A stretch of 8,045 nucleotides of DNA from Rickettsiales bacterium (GCA_947487845.1 CANKYC010000052.1:1-8045), one strand, 5' to 3'. Shown: positions 1 to 5,901, counted from the stretch's first letter. Notes: generated from the sequence alone by a model not told the origin. Made by a program: numbers and translations.

Positions 1-192
1 ATTTATACTCCCATCCAACTTCGTCTTTTTGGTAAAAATTTACTCGAAGAATAACACTGTATCACTTGATACAGTTTTTATTCTTTGTCGCAATTTTTCC
101 TCAAAAATCCTTTGTTGGATGGGAGTATAAATTTATGTTTTGGTATAGATATACGTGCGTTTCAAAAAATTTAGAATTGCGAAAAGTTCGAC
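1..192 (+). repeat. Fold-back repeat element A (paired with element B)
   Basis: This is an imperfect giant hairpin plus a conserved tail. The outer arms 1-19 and 114-132 are perfectly complementary (19 bp). Inside them, 23-45 and 87-108 pair partly through their T5/A5 and AAAAATT/AATTTTT tracts. An 18-bp core CTGTATCACTTGATACAG lies at 57-74, flanked by further pairing of 45-54 with 78-87. The tail 141-192 lies outside the hairpin. The reverse complement of 7855-8045 matches in the same order: 22 of 23 bases for 23-45, all 18 of the core, all 22 of 87-108, and 49 of 52 of the tail, with the last 39 identical. Only the outer arms have unrelated sequence. The tail ends 4 bases from the stop codon of the minus-strand lipoprotein gene, so a transcript of that gene would run into it. 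No transposase is present. It could be a structured RNA or 3' UTR element, a palindromic mobile element, or a protein-bound DNA palindrome. The window starts at the first arm base, so the true outer boundary is unseen. Confidence 0.85.
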
Positions 193-196
193 AAAA

Positions 197-628
197 TTAA
201 ATCCAACCAATAACAGAATAACCTTTTCCAGTCAGACAATTTGTCATATAGCGTTGTTTGATTTCATCAGGATTAACTTGTCCTTTACCGACTTCTGAAA
301 GCCCGCCAATTGCACCACCTGCTCCAGCTCCGATTGCAGCTCCACCTAAAACTGATCTAATTCCGCCGCCCCAAATTAAACCAGCTGCGGTTCCGATTAC
401 ACTTCCAATAATAGCTTTGCGGCCAGCTTCTTTAGCAACGCGTTCAGCTTTATATTTGTCGAGATAATCAGCAGCTTCTTTTTTACATATCTTAATATCA
501 ACATCTGCTTTTTCTTCACCAACGGCATTATATTTGTCATTATGATCAAGAATTGGGCGATAAGAACAGGAAGAAATTGAAAGAGTTGTAATAGTTAAAA
601 TTAGCAATTTCGAAAGATGATTTTTCAT
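197..628 (-). CDS. Glycine-zipper lipoprotein, hypothetical
   Basis: A small exported protein of 143 residues. The N-terminus has a basic start, a hydrophobic stretch and a lipobox-like ISSC, so Cys21 is the likely lipidation site and the protein probably sits in the outer membrane or periplasm. A linker is followed by a glycine-zipper segment at about residues 72-110 (repeated GxxxG/GxxxA spacing, e.g. IGSVIGTAAG and GGAAIGAGAGGAIGG), which usually forms packed membrane or oligomer helices. The C-terminus has a Y-x3-C-x2-KGY pattern (Tyr127, Cys131, Tyr137), common in small proteobacterial glycine-zipper lipoproteins whose role is unknown. Cys48 could pair with Cys131. The start is the only Met that gives a complete signal peptide; no Shine-Dalgarno motif precedes it. 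The gene follows the TAXI gene but is separated from it by a strong terminator, so it is probably transcribed independently. Element A begins 4 bases past its stop. The function is not known. Confidence 0.72.
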   Translation of the reverse strand: MKNHLSKLLILTITTLSISSCSYRPILDHNDKYNAVGEEKADVDIKICKKEAADYLDKYKAERVAKEAGRKAIIGSVIGTAAGLIWGGGIRSVLGGAAIGAGAGGAIGGLSEVGKGQVNPDEIKQRYMTNCLTGKGYSVIGWI

Positions 629-650
629 GGTTATTTTTTATTAAAATCAA

Positions 651-686
651 AAAAAGCGCCTGATGCATTTGCACCAAGCGCTTTTT
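651..686 (-). terminator. Intrinsic terminator of the TAXI gene
   Basis: A nearly perfect 16-bp hairpin with a four-base loop. On the plus strand, 651-666 (AAAAAGCGCCTGATGC) pairs with 671-686 (GCACCAAGCGCTTTTT) around ATTT, with two G-T wobbles. Read on the minus strand, it lies 21 bases past the TAXI stop codon and its 3' arm GGCGC runs into a tract of seven T (A run at about 649-655). The A/T flanks are symmetrical, so it could also act on plus-strand transcripts. It separates the TAXI gene from the lipoprotein gene, whose ATG lies 22 bases further on. Confidence 0.87.
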
Positions 687-707
687 AAAAATAAGTTCAA
701 AAGAAAG

Positions 708-1679
708 TTATTCTTTGATCAATTTAGCTTCTTTGAAATATCTCATAGCGCCTAGATGAATCGGGGCTGAATTTCCTTCTTTGACCATTTCTTCTTTTTT
801 AAGTGAAGAAAAAACAGGGTGTAAAGTTTTGAAGTTATCAAAATTTTCAAAAGCGGCTTTGGTAACATTATAAACAACGTCTAGGTTGGCTTTTTCTGAA
901 GTTACTAAACTTGCTTTAACACCGAAAGTTTCGATATTTCCTGGGTTGCCAGCATACATTCCGCCGGGGATAATTGCTTTTACGTAGAAGGCATTCATTG
1001 AAACTAATTTATCGATAGTTTCGCGATCGATTGCGATGATTCTAACTTTACAAGCTTGAGTTGCTTCTTGAAGAACGCCATTCGGATTTCCTGAAGCATA
1101 AACCATTACGTCGATTTTGCCTTCGCATAAAGCTTTTGGTTGTTCAGATGGTTGCAAGTAAGTAACTGTTGAAAAGTTTTGTTTGGTCCAATTTTTTGCA
1201 GCCATTAAAACTTCCATTGTAGCATACATACCAGAACCTTGAGGGCCGAAGTTGATTCTTTTTCCTAGGATGTCGTCTAATTTTTTAATTTCTGATTTTT
1301 CTAAAACTGCGATTGTAAAAGTTTCGGTATAAAGAGAGAAAACTGAGCGTAATTCTTTGAAAGGTTTTTGATCGGCGAAGAAGCCAGTTCCATTGTAAGC
1401 TGCATATTGCCAGTCAGATTGAACGATGCCAAAATCAATCGCACCATTGCGAATGGCGTTAAGGTTAGAAACTGATCCGCCCGTTGATTCAACCGAACAT
1501 CTGATTCCGTGTTCTTTTCTACCGCGATTTAGAAGTCTGCAGATTGCGCCGCCAGCTGGGTAATAAACACCGGTGATTGCACCAGTTCCAATTGAAACAT
1601 ATTTGGTTGCCGCCATTGATTCAGCAGCAAAGCCTAACAAAGATGAACTTAGTAAAAGAAGTGTAAATATTTTTTTCAT
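708..1679 (-). CDS. TAXI-family TRAP transporter solute-binding protein
   Basis: A periplasmic substrate receptor of the TAXI type, the class of TRAP transporter that works with a fused DctQM permease. Length is 323 residues, normal for the family. A signal peptide covers residues 1-23, with likely cleavage after SMA (SMA|ATKYV). The mature protein opens with YVSIGTGAITGVYYPAGGAI, the typical TAXI N-terminus. Then come the ESTGGSVSNLNAIRNGAIDF segment and the GIVQSDWQYAAYNG segment that form part of the ligand cleft, followed by GKRINFGPQGSGMYATMEVL. The substrate cannot be read; family members bind glutamate and other carboxylates. No permease gene lies in the window, so the receptor is an orphan here. 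It is divergent from an acidic amino acid symporter across 319 bp and ends at a strong terminator. The ATG at 1679 gives the complete signal peptide; no Shine-Dalgarno motif precedes it. Confidence 0.93.
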   Translation of the reverse strand: MKKIFTLLLLSSSLLGFAAESMAATKYVSIGTGAITGVYYPAGGAICRLLNRGRKEHGIRCSVESTGGSVSNLNAIRNGAIDFGIVQSDWQYAAYNGTGFFADQKPFKELRSVFSLYTETFTIAVLEKSEIKKLDDILGKRINFGPQGSGMYATMEVLMAAKNWTKQNFSTVTYLQPSEQPKALCEGKIDVMVYASGNPNGVLQEATQACKVRIIAIDRETIDKLVSMNAFYVKAIIPGGMYAGNPGNIETFGVKASLVTSEKANLDVVYNVTKAAFENFDNFKTLHPVFSSLKKEEMVKEGNSAPIHLGAMRYFKEAKLIKE

Positions 1680-1998
1680 TTGGAATTTCGGAATGTTTTT
1701 AGGGTATGTATAAGGGAAACATAAAAAGCGGATTTAAAATTCGTCAGTTTTTTTAAAAGTCAAAATCTTTCTTGAAGGGTAATTACGAAGTCAGAAATTT
1801 ATCAAAATTTTTTTGACATTAAAAAAACCATCAACTAAGTATTTTTCCCGAAATTAGATTTCGATCAAGAAATAAGCACTTCCTTCAAGCACATTAGAAA
1901 TAGCAATTCTTCTAGTACAAAAGAGCGTTTACAAGTTACGGTCGTTATCAAACATCACCCACTCCATTAACCAAAATATCAATTTAAAAATTAAGATT
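1680..1998. other. Divergent intergenic region between two transport genes
   Basis: These 319 bases separate the TAXI gene (leftward) from the symporter gene (rightward) and must hold the promoters of both. No ORF is convincing. Visible are a TTGACA at 1813-1818 on the plus strand, a TTGACT read on the minus strand at about 1764-1769, and a small palindrome CGAAAT-TAG-ATTTCG at 1849-1863 that could be an operator half-site pair. No riboswitch or RNA gene is recognised. Confidence 0.5.
1813..1842 (+). promoter_or_regulatory. Possible sigma-70 promoter for the symporter gene
   Basis: A perfect -35 hexamer TTGACA at 1813-1818 is followed after 18 bases by AAGTAT at 1837-1842, which matches only three of six -10 positions. 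It would give a leader of about 150 bases before the ATG at 1999. The -10 is weak, so this is a guess based mainly on the -35. Confidence 0.25.
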
Positions 1999-3225
1999 AT
2001 GAAACTTTGGCAACAGGTTCTTATTGGCCTAATTTTGGGCGTCATTTCGGGAATAGTTTTGGGAGAGAAAGCCGCTGGTTTAAAAATCTTTGGTACCGTT
2101 TTCATTAGTCTTATTAAAATGGTGATCGTGCCACTAATTTTCTTCGCATTACTTTCTGGAATCACTTCCATGCACGGTCAAGGAAACTTTACCAGAGTTG
2201 GTATTAAAGGTTTTGGTACTTACATTTTAACCGCGATTTTTGCCGTTATTATTGGCTTAACTGCGGGAACTGTTTTTCACCCCGGAACTGGCGTTGATTT
2301 ACACATGATTCTTGAAACTACGGGTCAAGCTCCCGTAACAGTTGCAAAAACTCCTCCAACAATTACTGAATTTTTGCTTGGCTTGATCCCAACAAATCCA
2401 ATCAGATCAATGGTGGATGACAATTTCTTGCAAATCATCATCTTCTCCATTTTCACTGGTATCGTAATTAATCTAATTGGCGAAAAAGCCAGACCGCTTA
2501 AAGAAGTTATCGTTGCTGGTTCTGCTGTTTCTTTCAAAATGATCGAAATCATCATCAAATTAGCTCCACTTGGTGTATTTGGCTTTATCGCTTGGATCAT
2601 CGGAACTCAAGGTATAGACATTCTCGAAGCTTTGGCAAAATTAATTGTCGCAGTTTTAGCGGCATGCGCTTTCCAATATATCATTTTTGGATTGATGATT
2701 TTGGTTTTCGCCCGCATGTCGCCACTTCCTTTCTACCGCAAAATTTTACTTACCCAATCAATCGCTTTTGCAACCAGCAGCAGCAAAGCAACTCTTTCTA
2801 CTGCGATGAACCAATTGCAAGAAAGAATGGGAGTTTCAAAAGTTAATTCTAACTTTTTGATGCCACTTGGCGTTTGTATCAACATGGATGGAACTGCGAT
2901 CTATCTTGGGATTTGCGCTCTATTCTTCGCCCAAGCCTATGGAATCGACCTTACAATGCAAAACTACATGATGTTGGTTTTAACCTGCACGCTTGGTTCA
3001 ATTGGCGCTGCCGGAATTCCAGCTGGCGCGATCATTTTCATGAGCATGGTTTTAACTTCAGTTGGTTTACCAATCGAAGGCATCGGGATCATCCTTGGTG
3101 TTGACAGAATTTTGGACATGGTAAGAACCACCATCAACATCACTGGCGACAGCGCGATCACTTTAATTGTAGATAAATCAGAAGGTTCATTGGATGAAAA
3201 AACTTACTATGCAAAAAACATTTAG
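1999..3225 (+). CDS. Dicarboxylate/amino acid:cation symporter (DAACS, GltP/GltPh type)
   Basis: An inner-membrane secondary transporter of the SLC1/DAACS family (PF00375 type) that takes up acidic amino acids or dicarboxylates with Na+ or H+. Length is 408 residues, usual for bacterial members. Diagnostic parts appear in order: N-terminal hydrophobic helices, the serine-rich HP1 tip SSSKAT (Ser260-262), the NMDGT motif in TM7 (Asn295-Thr299), the HP2 region GAAGIPAGAI, and the TM8 binding segment with Asp369, Asp373, Arg376, Thr377, Asn380 and Asp384 (LDMVRTTINITGD). These last residues match the arrangement in the aspartate transporter GltPh, where the arginine holds the side-chain carboxylate, so glutamate/aspartate is the likeliest substrate (inference). 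lolA starts inside its 3' end (32-base overlap), and a strong terminator begins 22 bases after its stop, inside lolA. No Shine-Dalgarno motif precedes the ATG. Confidence 0.96.
   Translation: MKLWQQVLIGLILGVISGIVLGEKAAGLKIFGTVFISLIKMVIVPLIFFALLSGITSMHGQGNFTRVGIKGFGTYILTAIFAVIIGLTAGTVFHPGTGVDLHMILETTGQAPVTVAKTPPTITEFLLGLIPTNPIRSMVDDNFLQIIIFSIFTGIVINLIGEKARPLKEVIVAGSAVSFKMIEIIIKLAPLGVFGFIAWIIGTQGIDILEALAKLIVAVLAACAFQYIIFGLMILVFARMSPLPFYRKILLTQSIAFATSSSKATLSTAMNQLQERMGVSKVNSNFLMPLGVCINMDGTAIYLGICALFFAQAYGIDLTMQNYMMLVLTCTLGSIGAAGIPAGAIIFMSMVLTSVGLPIEGIGIILGVDRILDMVRTTINITGDSAITLIVDKSEGSLDEKTYYAKNI
3180..3185 (+). promoter_or_regulatory. Shine-Dalgarno-like site deciding the lolA start
   Basis: AGAAGG lies eight bases before the ATG at 3194, within the symporter coding sequence. 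It is the only clear purine-rich site in front of any gene in the window. It favours the start at 3194 over the in-frame ATG at 3209, and translation beginning inside the upstream gene implies coupling. Confidence 0.45.
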
Positions 3226-3856
3226 TAAAATATTCAAAGCATTAATCAGCTACGCAAGTCTCGTTACTTGCGTAGCTTTTTTTTCGCTTGAAGCAGTAGC
3301 TGCAGAAAAAAAACAAGATCTCGCGGAAAACTATAAAAGCGATTTACAGCAAGTTGAAAATTACTTGAACAACATCAAAAACCTTTCGGCAAAATTTATT
3401 CAGGAATCTGCCGAGGGAAATTTGGTTGAAGGAAAATTTCTGCTTTCACGCCCAGGGAAAATGCGCATTGAATATAGCGCTCAACCTAAAGTGATTATCG
3501 TGGTAAATGGTGCCGTTCTTTCTTATTTTGATGTTGAGTTAGATGAAATTTCTCGACTTAGCACCAACACAACTCCCGCTTCTTTCTTGACTCGCGAGAA
3601 TATTTCTTTTGGTGCGAAAGATGTTGAAATTACCAATGTTAAAAAAACTGCGGATCAAATTAAAATTTCGGTGATGAAAAAAAATCGCAAAGAAGCTGGA
3701 GAATTTAGTTTAATTTTTTCCACTAATCCGCTGCGTTTTGACAAAATGGAAGTTAAAAATGATCTGGATCAAACAATTCGAGTTACGCTTTCAGACATTG
3801 ATTTTATTAGCCAAATTTCGGATAAAATGTTCGTGCTTAAAAAAGCATCTAATTAA
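3194..3856 (+). CDS. lolA: Outer-membrane lipoprotein carrier protein LolA
   Basis: A periplasmic chaperone that takes mature lipoproteins from the LolCDE exporter and delivers them to the outer membrane. The protein has 220 residues. An N-terminal signal peptide of about 36 residues ends near LEAVA|AEKK. The LolA domain spans about residues 48-215, with the familiar LSAKFIQ near the start, GKFLLSRPGKMRIEY (the RPGK-R-EY signature), a VNGAVLSYFDVELDEI strand pair, TPASFLTREN, and a C-terminal LSDIDF strand. The start at 3194 has a Shine-Dalgarno-like AGAAGG; ATG 3209 is an in-frame alternative that also keeps most of the signal peptide. The gene overlaps the symporter by 32 bases and is followed after 26 bases by tolR, so the four plus-strand genes look like one unit. 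Its signal-peptide codons contain a complete intrinsic terminator (3248-3284), which should make its expression depend on readthrough or on ribosome coverage. Confidence 0.87.
   Translation: MKKLTMQKTFSKIFKALISYASLVTCVAFFSLEAVAAEKKQDLAENYKSDLQQVENYLNNIKNLSAKFIQESAEGNLVEGKFLLSRPGKMRIEYSAQPKVIIVVNGAVLSYFDVELDEISRLSTNTTPASFLTRENISFGAKDVEITNVKKTADQIKISVMKKNRKEAGEFSLIFSTNPLRFDKMEVKNDLDQTIRVTLSDIDFISQISDKMFVLKKASN
3248..3284 (+). terminator. Intrinsic terminator/attenuator inside the lolA signal-peptide codons
   Basis: A perfect 12-bp stem AGCTACGCAAGT (3248-3259) / ACTTGCGTAGCT (3266-3277) encloses the loop CTCGTT and runs into eight consecutive T (3277-3284, the first T paired in the stem). It begins 22 bases past the symporter stop, the normal place for that gene's terminator, yet it lies wholly within the lolA frame and encodes most of the signal-peptide hydrophobic core (about SYASLVTCVAFF). 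It may end most symporter transcripts, and a translating ribosome could melt it to allow lolA-tolR-tolA expression (inference). Confidence 0.78.
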
Positions 3857-3882
3857 TTTGACTTTGTTTAATAATTTCAAAA

Positions 3883-4302
3883 ATGGCTTTCTCCTTCGAT
3901 TCTAAAAATAGCAAAAAACGTCGTATCGTCAGCGACATTAACATCACGCCTTTCGTTGATGTGCTTTTAGTTTTGTTGATTATTTTTATGGTTGCAGCCC
4001 CAATGATGACAAGCTCGATCAATATCGATCTTCCAAAAGGTGCCGCAACTCCATCCAATGAAAAAATCCAACCTATTTCTATTTCTGTAAAATCAGATGG
4101 TTCAATTTTTTTACAAGATGAAGCCATAAAACTCGCCGCCCTTCCCTCGCGACTTTTGCAAATCACTGGCAATAATTTAAGCAATAAAATTTACGTTCGC
4201 GCCGATAAAAATCTCGATTATGGTCGCGTAATGGAAGTGGTTAAAACAGTCAGCGTCGCTGGCTTTAATCAAGTAGTTTTAGCAACTGAATTGGCGCAAT
4301 GA
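3883..4302 (+). CDS. tolR: TolR, ExbD/TolR-family proton-channel protein
   Basis: An inner-membrane component of the Tol-Pal system that, together with TolQ, uses the proton gradient to drive TolA. Length is 139 residues, normal for the family. After a basic N-terminal tail comes SDINITPFVDVLLVLLIIFM: one transmembrane helix (about 23-43) carrying the conserved membrane aspartate Asp26, equivalent to the proton-pathway Asp of TolR/ExbD. A linker leads to the periplasmic domain (about 60-135), with ISISVKSDGSIFLQ and KIYVRADKNLDYGRVMEVV, the typical ExbD/TolR core strand and helix. It is called TolR rather than ExbD because tolA follows with an ATGA overlap (4299-4302). tolQ, usually directly upstream, is replaced here by lolA. 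No Shine-Dalgarno motif is present. Confidence 0.92.
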   Translation: MAFSFDSKNSKKRRIVSDINITPFVDVLLVLLIIFMVAAPMMTSSINIDLPKGAATPSNEKIQPISISVKSDGSIFLQDEAIKLAALPSRLLQITGNNLSNKIYVRADKNLDYGRVMEVVKTVSVAGFNQVVLATELAQ

Positions 4303-5186
4303 TTAAAAACCTACTTTATTCACTATTTCTCCACTTCCTCTTGTTGCTTGCCATTTATGCTAATTTCGATTTAAAAACTGTGGATGAAAGCAAAACCAGT
4401 GAGGTTTCCGTAAGTCTGGTAGCAATAAATGGCGATGACACTTCCAATAAAGCTAAACCAACTTCAGAAGCTAAAGCGGAAAAAGAGTCAAACTCCAAAG
4501 AAATTAAAAAAGAAGTTGCTGAAGCGAAATCAAAGAAAAAATCACCGAAAAATAAAGTAAAAGAACAGCCGAAGAAATTGGCTAAATCAAAGCCTGCAAA
4601 ATCAGTAGCCAAACCTGTTGCCGAAGAAGCTCCCGAATTTAAACAGCCCGAAGAAAAACCAGAGGAAAATCAAAAAGAAGTTGATAAAGCGAAAGAAGAT
4701 GAAGAAGTGAATGAGAATCAGGATGAAGAGCAAAATGAAACTTCGCAAAAAGAAAAAGATTTTGGCTCCAAAAAAGAAGATGAAAAAGAGGAAGAAGCAA
4801 GCGAGAAAAAAGAACCGACAAAATCTGATTCGGTTGATACGGCAAATAATCTGGAAAATCTTGATCTTTCGGCACGCGAAAAATTTAACATTCAATCGCA
4901 GCTAAAAAGATGTTATCGCCGTGCGCGCGATGAAACTAAAATGCAAAGTAAAACTAAAATTTTGATTAAAGTGCGCGTTAGTGAAGATGGCTATATTGAT
5001 TCAGATTTAGATGAGGCAATTGACATTGATCGTTATAATAATCCTGCGGAAACGTTGTATAAAATTGGCGTTGATAATGTTAGAAGAGCACTTGATTTGT
5101 GTAGTCCGTTGCGGAATTTACCGTTGGATAAATATGATATTTGGAAAGAAGTGGTGTTGGAGTTTGATGGGGAAGATGCTAAATAA
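4299..5186 (+). CDS. tolA: TolA, Tol-Pal energy-transducing protein
   Basis: An inner-membrane-anchored protein that spans the periplasm to contact TolB/Pal and helps outer-membrane constriction at division. Length is 295 residues. The three-part design is clear: one N-terminal membrane helix (about 5-22, preceded by MIKN), a long charged Lys/Glu/Ala-rich middle region (about 45-185) expected to be helical or extended, and a compact C-terminal domain (about 190-295). The C-terminal domain has QLKRCYRRARDE, KILIKVRVSEDGYIDSD, VRRALDLCSPLRNLP and the ending KYDIWKEVVLEFD, which matches the TolA/TonB-like C-terminal pattern of alphaproteobacteria. Cys205 and Cys268 are placed to form a disulphide. 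It is translationally coupled to tolR through ATGA. Neither tolB nor pal follows; a repeat island does. The middle region aligns with nothing in particular, so the call rests on architecture, the C-terminus and context. Confidence 0.82.
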   Translation: MIKNLLYSLFLHFLLLLAIYANFDLKTVDESKTSEVSVSLVAINGDDTSNKAKPTSEAKAEKESNSKEIKKEVAEAKSKKKSPKNKVKEQPKKLAKSKPAKSVAKPVAEEAPEFKQPEEKPEENQKEVDKAKEDEEVNENQDEEQNETSQKEKDFGSKKEDEKEEEASEKKEPTKSDSVDTANNLENLDLSAREKFNIQSQLKRCYRRARDETKMQSKTKILIKVRVSEDGYIDSDLDEAIDIDRYNNPAETLYKIGVDNVRRALDLCSPLRNLPLDKYDIWKEVVLEFDGEDAK

Positions 5187-5208
5187 TATTTTGATTGAAG
5201 TTCGCGCT

Positions 5209-5302
5209 AGATTCTGAATCAATTTCAGGATTGACTACGAGCGGAAAGTTGCACTCGAACTCAAACATCTAATCCGTCATCCTTAAACTTGATTCAGGAT
5301 CT
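5209..5302. repeat. Inverted pair of a 27-bp dispersed palindromic repeat
   Basis: 5209-5235 and the reverse complement of 5276-5302 match at most positions with two single-base indels. The shared core is CTGAATCAA and each copy contains its own CTGAA/TTCAG-like half palindrome. The consensus resembles the GATCCTGAATCAAG-type intergenic repeats common in many proteobacterial genomes (recollection of the motif, not a search). About 40 bases lie between the copies. Confidence 0.6.
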
Positions 5303-5343
5303 ATCCGATTTTTAATTACCAACTTATGGTGATTATCCCTTAA

Positions 5344-5503
5344 GAGCCTGTCCTAAGTCTTTTTTAACTTCAGATTTTGACATTTTTTTAGCGCTTTTTT
5401 AGTAAAATTACGACCAATATCAGGATATATTGCGAGTAATTTTACTAAAAAATAAGCAAAAATAGGGCGAAATTTGAGGTTAAAAAAGACTTAGGACAGG
5501 CTC
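5344..5503. mobile_element. 160-bp fold-back MITE with TAA target duplication, IS5-like ends
   Basis: The terminal inverted repeats 5344-5368 and 5479-5503 are identical over 25 bp and start GAGCCTGTCC. The inner part is also symmetrical about the same centre: 5395-5411 with 5436-5452 (17 bp perfect), and CAATAT 5415-5420 with ATATTG 5427-5432 around the loop CAGGAT. The element is flanked by direct TAA copies at 5341-5343 and 5504-5506, the expected target duplication. GAG-starting ends with three-base TNA duplications are typical of IS5-family elements of the IS1031/IS427 subgroups, so this is probably a nonautonomous relative moved by such a transposase (inference). It carries no ORF. Confidence 0.85.
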
Positions 5504-5518
5504 TAAGACACAATAGAC

Positions 5519-5591
5519 GTCACCCTGAGCTTGTCGAAGGGTGATTTAAGGCTTCGATCTTAGAATCGCGCTTCGACAAACTCAGGGTGAC
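5519..5591. repeat. Dispersed palindromic repeat of the CCCTGAGCTTGTCGAAGGG type
   Basis: The outer arms 5519-5539 and 5571-5591 are complementary with one mismatch in 21 bases (GTCACCCTGAG-C/T-TTGTCGAAG). The left arm is itself bounded by CACCC and GGGTG (5521-5543). Sequences of this kind are familiar as short intergenic repeats in many bacterial genomes (recollection). The right arm is followed by a run of T near 5598-5604, so it might also terminate plus-strand transcription. Confidence 0.7.
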
Positions 5592-5715
5592 ATCGAGTTT
5601 TTTTGTGAATCAAGGTATAATTACCCAACTTATAATCAAAATTTATTGACATCTCGCAAAAACCAAACACTCTTCTCCCACTTAGTCCTAAGTCTTAATT
5701 TTTAATTAATTTTTT

Positions 5716-5892
5716 ATGAATAACACTCTTACAAAAGAACAACAAAGCATCAGTGAATTATCTCAAGAAGCGCTGCAAATCCTTGATATTCTTGACCAAA
5801 TCGAAAATCACACAGCAGCTTTGAGAAAAAAATTAATCGCAGAATTAAAACCAAAAACTGAAGCAGTTCATTTGAAACTAGATAACGTTTAA
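5716..5892 (+). CDS. Small hypothetical protein, 58 residues, helical
   Basis: A short ORF reading MNNTLTKEQQSISELSQEAL at its start and ending LKLDNV. It is rich in Leu, Glu, Lys, Gln and Ile with near-heptad spacing (LSQEALQILDILDQIENHTAALRK), so it is probably one long amphipathic helix or coiled coil. It has no signal peptide or membrane segment. No family is recognised. Support for it being real: gene-like codon use, the preceding AT-rich spacer with promoter-like hexamers, and a stop codon that exactly abuts the stop of the convergent membrane-protein gene. There is no Shine-Dalgarno motif, as for most genes here. Confidence 0.55.
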   Translation: MNNTLTKEQQSISELSQEALQILDILDQIENHTAALRKKLIAELKPKTEAVHLKLDNV

Positions 5893-5901
5893 TTAAACGT
5901 T
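5884..5901. repeat. 18-bp perfect palindrome over two abutting stop codons
   Basis: AACGTTTAATTAAACGTT is a perfect palindrome centred between bases 5892 and 5893, exactly the junction of two convergent stop codons. Both proteins therefore end in the same codons, AAC GTT TAA (Asn-Val-stop). It has no loop and no T tract, so it is not a classical terminator. Confidence 0.85.

Larger units (their letters stand above)
5187..5715. other. Repeat island without genes
   Basis: These 529 bases hold no convincing ORF. From left to right they contain an inverted pair of 27-bp repeats (5209-5302), a 160-bp MITE (5344-5503), a palindromic repeat (5519-5591) and an AT-rich stretch with TATAAT hexamers at 5616-5621 and 5631-5636 and a TTGACA at 5646-5651, which may hold the promoter of the small gene at 5716. 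The fold-back repeats may also end transcription of the lolA-tolR-tolA unit, since no separate terminator is seen after tolA. Confidence 0.6.

Noticed and set aside
258..467. Plus-strand ORF of 69 codons opposite the lipoprotein
   Set aside because: It is a Pro/Ala-rich antisense shadow of the glycine-zipper codons; the minus-strand protein has a signal peptide and lipobox.
1849..1863. CGAAAT-TAG-ATTTCG palindrome as an operator
   Set aside because: The 6-bp arms are short for AT-rich DNA and no regulator gene is nearby, so it is mentioned only in the spacer entry.
2325..2600. Minus-strand ORFs inside the symporter gene (also near 1929-2171 and 2964-3161)
   Set aside because: They are antisense to a fully conserved transporter frame and show no domain of their own.
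3209..3856. lolA starting at the second ATG
   Set aside because: Possible, but the ATG at 3194 has the only good Shine-Dalgarno-like site at proper spacing, so the longer form was preferred.
4602..4905. Several overlapping ORFs on both strands within the tolA middle region
   Set aside because: They are Phe/Leu-rich or Lys/Arg-rich low-complexity shadows of the K/E-rich tolA repeat region; the tolA frame has the membrane anchor and the C-terminal domain.
5011..5217. Plus-strand ORF running past the tolA stop
   Set aside because: It lies out of frame within the conserved tolA C-terminal domain and has no start signal or recognisable sequence.
5616..5651. TATAAT hexamers and TTGACA as a defined promoter for the small gene
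   Set aside because: The hexamers are not at -35/-10 spacing relative to each other: TTGACA (5646-5651) lies after the TATAAT copies and has no good -10 17 bases downstream.
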